Assembly (NCBI GenBank): GCA_958435545.1
Contig: CAUBGU010000062.1
Coordinates: forward strand, 1-8,359
Direction of reading: 5' to 3'
From: an uncultured Collinsella sp.
GTDB lineage: Bacteria > Actinomycetota > Coriobacteriia > Coriobacteriales > Coriobacteriaceae
DNA length: 8,359 nucleotides
The notes below the pieces were generated by a model. That model did no database searches, had not been told where the DNA came from, and was given only the letters and a program-made list of their open reading frames with translations. The translations under genes were made by a program, and so were the position numbers. Shown here piece after piece: positions 6,234 to 8,359 of the stretch (position 1 is its first letter; every line of letters begins with the position of its first letter).

Positions 6234-6364
6234 GAAGGGCGTACGGGCTAACCCCTGAAAACGTCCTCGACCAATGAAACGCCCCCGTTCTGCTCCTTCG
6301 GAGCTACGAACGGGGGCGTTTCTGGTCTGCGGAGTGTTTTCAGGGGTTAGCCCGTACGGCCTTC
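6234..6364. terminator. three-tier palindrome, bidirectional terminator between pta and ackA
   Basis: Outer arms 6234-6262 and 6336-6364 pair at 28 of 29 positions (one G-G mismatch, 6239/6359). Inside, GACCA (6269-6273) pairs with TGGTC (6323-6327), then a perfect 15-bp stem pairs 6276-6290 with 6308-6322 (GAAACGCCCCCGTTC and its complement), and at the tip GCTCC (6292-6296) pairs with GGAGC (6300-6304) around TTC. The 15-bp stem has A-rich and T-rich ends and is the likely terminator for pta. The outer arms add a much larger fold. The core seen in palindromes A and B is not present here. Confidence 0.8.
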
Positions 6365-6484
6365 TACAACTACGTAGTAATCAGGGTATCTGGGGTGGAC
6401 GGCGGCTTGGCTACGTGCTGGGGCTGAGAATCTGAATGGATGGGTGCCGTCGCTGGAAGCGCAGGCGTTGCCGGCGATGATCAC
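6347..6484 (-). other. possible short coding remnant downstream of ackA
   Basis: A minus-strand frame of 45 codons runs from a GTG at 6484 to TAA at 6347-6349, with codons like those of neighbouring genes and a protein-like sequence (AGNACASSDGTHPF near the start, HPRYPDYYVVVEGRTG at the end). The frame stays open further upstream through the ackA terminator but has no ATG there, and no convincing ribosome binding site precedes the GTG. Its last codons lie within the right arm of the palindrome. It resembles no family I recognise; it may be a gene tail left by rearrangement or chance. Confidence 0.22.
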
Positions 6485-6512
6485 TTTGGGACTGGAATTT
6501 CCGTATGCTAGT

Positions 6513-6548
6513 AAAAAGGCCTCCGGAGCTGTTGCTCTGGAGGCCTTT
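6513..6548 (-). terminator. intrinsic terminator of the 6571-7749 acetate kinase gene
   Basis: On the minus strand AAAGGCCTCC (6539-6548) pairs with GGAGGCCTTT (6515-6524), ten base pairs, extended inward by a wobble and GAGC/GCTC (6526-6529 with 6534-6537) around a four-base loop. TTTTT (complement of 6513-6517) overlaps the stem end. It lies 22 bases after the ackA stop. Confidence 0.88.
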
Positions 6549-6570
6549 CGTTTACTTGCAAATGCGCGCG

Positions 6571-7749
6571 TTAGTTGTTCTTGGTCAGGCGCTCGACGTC
6601 GTGGGCGATCATGTATTCCTCGTCGGTGGGGATGACCATAACCGTGACGGAAGAGCCGGCGGCGCTGATGACCTGTGGGCCGTTGCCCACGGCCTCGCGG
6701 TTCTTGTTGTTGTCGATGCGCACGCCCAGCCACTCAAAGCAGTCGCAGAAGGCCTTGCGGATCGACCAGTCGTTCTCGCCGATGCCGGCGGTAAAGGTAA
6801 TGGTGTCCACGCCCGCCATGGAAGCGATCATGGAACCGGCCTGCTGCATGGCCTTGTAGGCAAACATATCAAAGGCGAGCAGGCAGCGCTCGTCGCCCTC
6901 GGAGGCACGTGTACGGATGTCACGGGCATCGTTGGAGATGCCCGAGATGGCAAGCAGACCGGACTGCTTGTTCATCATGTCGTCGACTTCCTGGTAACTG
7001 TAGCCGCCCTCGCGCTGAAGATAGCACACGGTGGCCGGGTCGATGGAACCGCAACGGGTACCCATCATCAGGCCGTCAAGCGGCGTGAGGCCCATCGTGG
7101 TGTCGCGGCACACGCCGTCCTCAATGGCGGCAAGCGAAGCACCGTTGCCCAGATGGCACGAAAGCAGACGGTGGCAGCGCGAGCCCAGGATCTCCTTGGC
7201 CATCATCCACTCGTAGCGGTGGCTCGTACCGTGTGCGCCGTACTTGCGCACGTGGTACTTGTCGCACACGTCCTTGGGCAGCGCGTAGGTGTAGGCGACC
7301 TCGGGCATGGTCATGTGGAACGAGGTGTCGAAGACGGCCACGTTGGGCAGCTCAGGATACTTCTCGCGGCAATATTCGATTGCCGCGGCCTCGCCGTAAT
7401 TGTGCAGCGGAGCGAGCGGGGCCACCTCAAGGATCTTAGCCATAACCTCGTCGTCGACGACCGCGGAATCATCGAAGTGCCAGCCGCCCTGAACGATACG
7501 ATGGCCAATGCCATCAATCGTAAAGTCGGTCTTCTCGAGCTCCTCGAGCACGCGAGCGATAGCAGAGCGATGATCGGGGAAAGGGACCTCCTCGGTCTGC
7601 TTGGCGCCACCGTTCTCGGAGTGGCCAAAGATGCCCATGTCCGAACCGATACGTTCGCAGTTGCCCTTGGCGAAAACCTCGCGGGTATCGGTATCCAAAA
7701 GCTGATATTTAAGGCTTGAGCTGCCGGCGTTGACAACAAGTACGTTCAT
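6571..7749 (-). CDS. ackA: acetate kinase paralogue with altered substrate pocket
   Basis: The 392-residue member of the acetate/propionate kinase (ASKHA) family makes ATP from acetyl-phosphate. Matched residues from M. thermophila AckA are present: Asn7, Ser10, Ser12 (VVNAGSSSLK), Arg84, His116 (APLHN), Asp141 (VFDTSFH), His173, Asn202 (HLGNGAS), Arg232 (GTRCG), GIGEN (322-326) and Glu377/378 (PTDEE). Several near-invariant blocks differ: GHRIVQGG (82-89) where GHRVVHGG is usual, HNYGEAAA where HNPAN is usual, and YGAHGTSH (170-177) where YGFHGTSH is usual. Ala172 replaces the Phe179 of the acetate pocket; Val86, Leu115 and Pro223 of that pocket are kept. So it may use another short acid or differ in rate (inference). 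AAAGGAGT (7753-7760) precedes the ATG. It lies 164 bases downstream of a second acetate kinase gene, with a terminator between, so the two are separately regulated. Confidence 0.93.
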   Translation of the reverse strand: MNVLVVNAGSSSLKYQLLDTDTREVFAKGNCERIGSDMGIFGHSENGGAKQTEEVPFPDHRSAIARVLEELEKTDFTIDGIGHRIVQGGWHFDDSAVVDDEVMAKILEVAPLAPLHNYGEAAAIEYCREKYPELPNVAVFDTSFHMTMPEVAYTYALPKDVCDKYHVRKYGAHGTSHRYEWMMAKEILGSRCHRLLSCHLGNGASLAAIEDGVCRDTTMGLTPLDGLMMGTRCGSIDPATVCYLQREGGYSYQEVDDMMNKQSGLLAISGISNDARDIRTRASEGDERCLLAFDMFAYKAMQQAGSMIASMAGVDTITFTAGIGENDWSIRKAFCDCFEWLGVRIDNNKNREAVGNGPQVISAAGSSVTVMVIPTDEEYMIAHDVERLTKNN

Positions 7750-7812
7750 GAGACTCCTTTGCAGTGCAATACGGTCGACGCAGACCCCTTAAGGCGGCCG
7801 CATGTTAATAAG

Positions 7813-7827
7813 AAGTTATCACAACTT
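7813..7827. promoter_or_regulatory. AT-rich dyad upstream of the 6571-7749 kinase gene
   Basis: AAGTT-ATCAC-AACTT at 7813-7827 is a small perfect dyad in an AT-rich island (about 7801-7845) inside GC-rich surroundings, 64 bases upstream of the kinase ATG and past the upstream gene's terminator. The island is where the promoter must be, but I could not find a convincing -35/-10 pair. The dyad could be an operator; no regulator family is recognised. Confidence 0.3.
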
Positions 7828-7863
7828 AATAAATAACTATCAGGCATATCGCCCAACGAGCGC

Positions 7864-7902
7864 AAAAGAGGGGCTGAACGGCACTTGGTCGTCCAGCCCC
7901 TC
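7864..7902 (-). terminator. intrinsic terminator of the 7914-8359 acetate kinase gene
   Basis: On the minus strand GAGGGGCTG (7894-7902) pairs with CAGCCCCTC (7868-7876), followed by TTTT (complement of 7864-7867). ACG/CGT pairs extend it inside after one mismatch. An alternative register pairs CCCCTCTT (7902-7909) with 7866-7873. It lies 11 bases after the stop codon, separating the two kinase genes. Confidence 0.85.
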
Positions 7903-7913
7903 CCCTCTTGCAA

Positions 7914-8359
7914 TTACTTGCCGTTGACGATGCGCTCGACGTCGGAAGCGATCATGAACTCCTCGTCCGTAGGGATGACGAAAATCTTGACGTTGGAATC
8001 CTTGGCGGACAGGCACCAAGCGCCGTCGCCACGCAGGGCATTACGGGCGTGATCCATCTTGACGCCCATAAAGGCCAGACGATCGGCCACGCCAGCGCGA
8101 ACGGCCGGAGCGTGCTCGCCGATGCCGGCGGTAAAGACCAGGGTGTCCATGCCGCACATGGAGGTGGCCATCTCGGCGGCCTTAGCGGCAATCTTGTAGA
8201 CGAACATGTCGAAGGCGAGCTGAGCCTCGGGGTCACCAGCAGCGGCGAGCTCCTCAACGTTGCGGCAGTCGTTGGTCTTGCCACCGGTCACAGCCAAAAG
8301 GCCAGACTTCTTGTTCATCATCTCGTCGACCTCGTCGAAGGTGTAGCCACCCTCGCGCT
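7914..8359 (-). CDS. ackA: acetate kinase, C-terminal part (gene runs off the window)
   Basis: The visible 148 codons read from REGGYTFDEVDEMMNKKSGLL to the stop TAA at 7914-7916 and are open to the window edge, so the N-terminal two thirds lie beyond 8359. It aligns with residue 246 to the end of the neighbouring kinase and keeps SGLLAVTGG, LAFDMFVYKI, FTAGIGEHAPAVR and VIPTDEEFMIASDVE. It has one codon more in the TGGKTND loop. GIGEHAPAVR is closer to common AckA enzymes than the neighbour's GIGENDWSIR. This may be the main acetate kinase of the Pta-AckA route, but the active-site residues that would show it (the Asn/Ser start, Asp141 and His173 equivalents) are outside the window. Confidence 0.94.
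   Translation of the reverse strand, partial: REGGYTFDEVDEMMNKKSGLLAVTGGKTNDCRNVEELAAAGDPEAQLAFDMFVYKIAAKAAEMATSMCGMDTLVFTAGIGEHAPAVRAGVADRLAFMGVKMDHARNALRGDGAWCLSAKDSNVKIFVIPTDEEFMIASDVERIVNGK

Noticed and set aside
6369..6378. Ten-base palindrome ACTACGTAGT as an operator
   Set aside because: It lies downstream of both convergent genes, is short, and a palindrome of this size can occur by chance.
6505..7719. 404-codon plus-strand frame opposite the acetate kinase
   Set aside because: Antisense shadow of a clear kinase gene; repeated Gly, His and Val content follows from its codon bias.

Overview
The window is GC-rich with compact, mostly G/C-ending codons. It looks like a chromosomal segment of a Gram-positive, fermentative high-GC bacterium. 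Two acetate kinase genes with a short-form phosphate acetyltransferase, next to a UDP-galactopyranose mutase and a family 2 glycosyltransferase, suggest a gut actinobacterium of the Coriobacteriia (Collinsella-like). That placement is an inference from content and style, not a proven assignment. No phage, integrase, transposase, CRISPR array, rRNA or tRNA gene was seen.

Layout, left to right. (1) Positions 1-99 hold the possible last codons of an upstream gene and a very strong intrinsic terminator. (2) Positions 119-1344 hold a two-gene unit, a DJ-1/PfpI-family protein overlapping by ATGA with a Maf nucleotide pyrophosphatase, with a candidate promoter before it and a terminator-like hairpin after it. 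(3) Positions 1406-2407 encode a P1-family (DmpA/S58) self-processing peptidase. (4) Positions 2408-2779 are 372 bases without a gene between convergent transcription units. They contain two large nested palindromes that carry the same ~55-nt core in opposite orientations, and what looks like an inverted, decayed copy of the 3' end of the neighbouring glycosyltransferase gene. (5) Positions 2780-5006, minus strand, hold glf followed by an overlapping GT2 glycosyltransferase, a small operon for a galactofuranose-type surface glycan. (6) Positions 5007-5237 are a divergent control region with two symmetric TATAAT boxes and leader hairpins on both sides. (7) Positions 5238-6218 are pta. (8) Positions 6219-6570 are 352 bases between convergent pta and ackA. 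They hold a three-tier palindrome, a possible short minus-strand coding remnant and the ackA terminator. (9) Positions 6571-7749 (minus) encode a complete but divergent acetate kinase paralogue. Upstream of it, from 7914 to the window edge, is the C-terminal third of a second acetate kinase, also on the minus strand.

Metabolically, Pta (acetyl-CoA + Pi to acetyl-phosphate) and acetate kinase (acetyl-phosphate + ADP to acetate + ATP) form the substrate-level phosphorylation route. Here the genes are not one operon: pta faces the ackA pair. DJ-1 and Maf look like housekeeping or quality-control genes. Glf makes UDP-galactofuranose, and the adjacent GT2 enzyme probably uses it or a related sugar nucleotide in building a surface polysaccharide. 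The least ordinary parts are the intergenic palindromes, above all the pair at 2420-2747, whose shared core shows compensatory base changes, and the altered substrate pocket of the 6571-7749 kinase.
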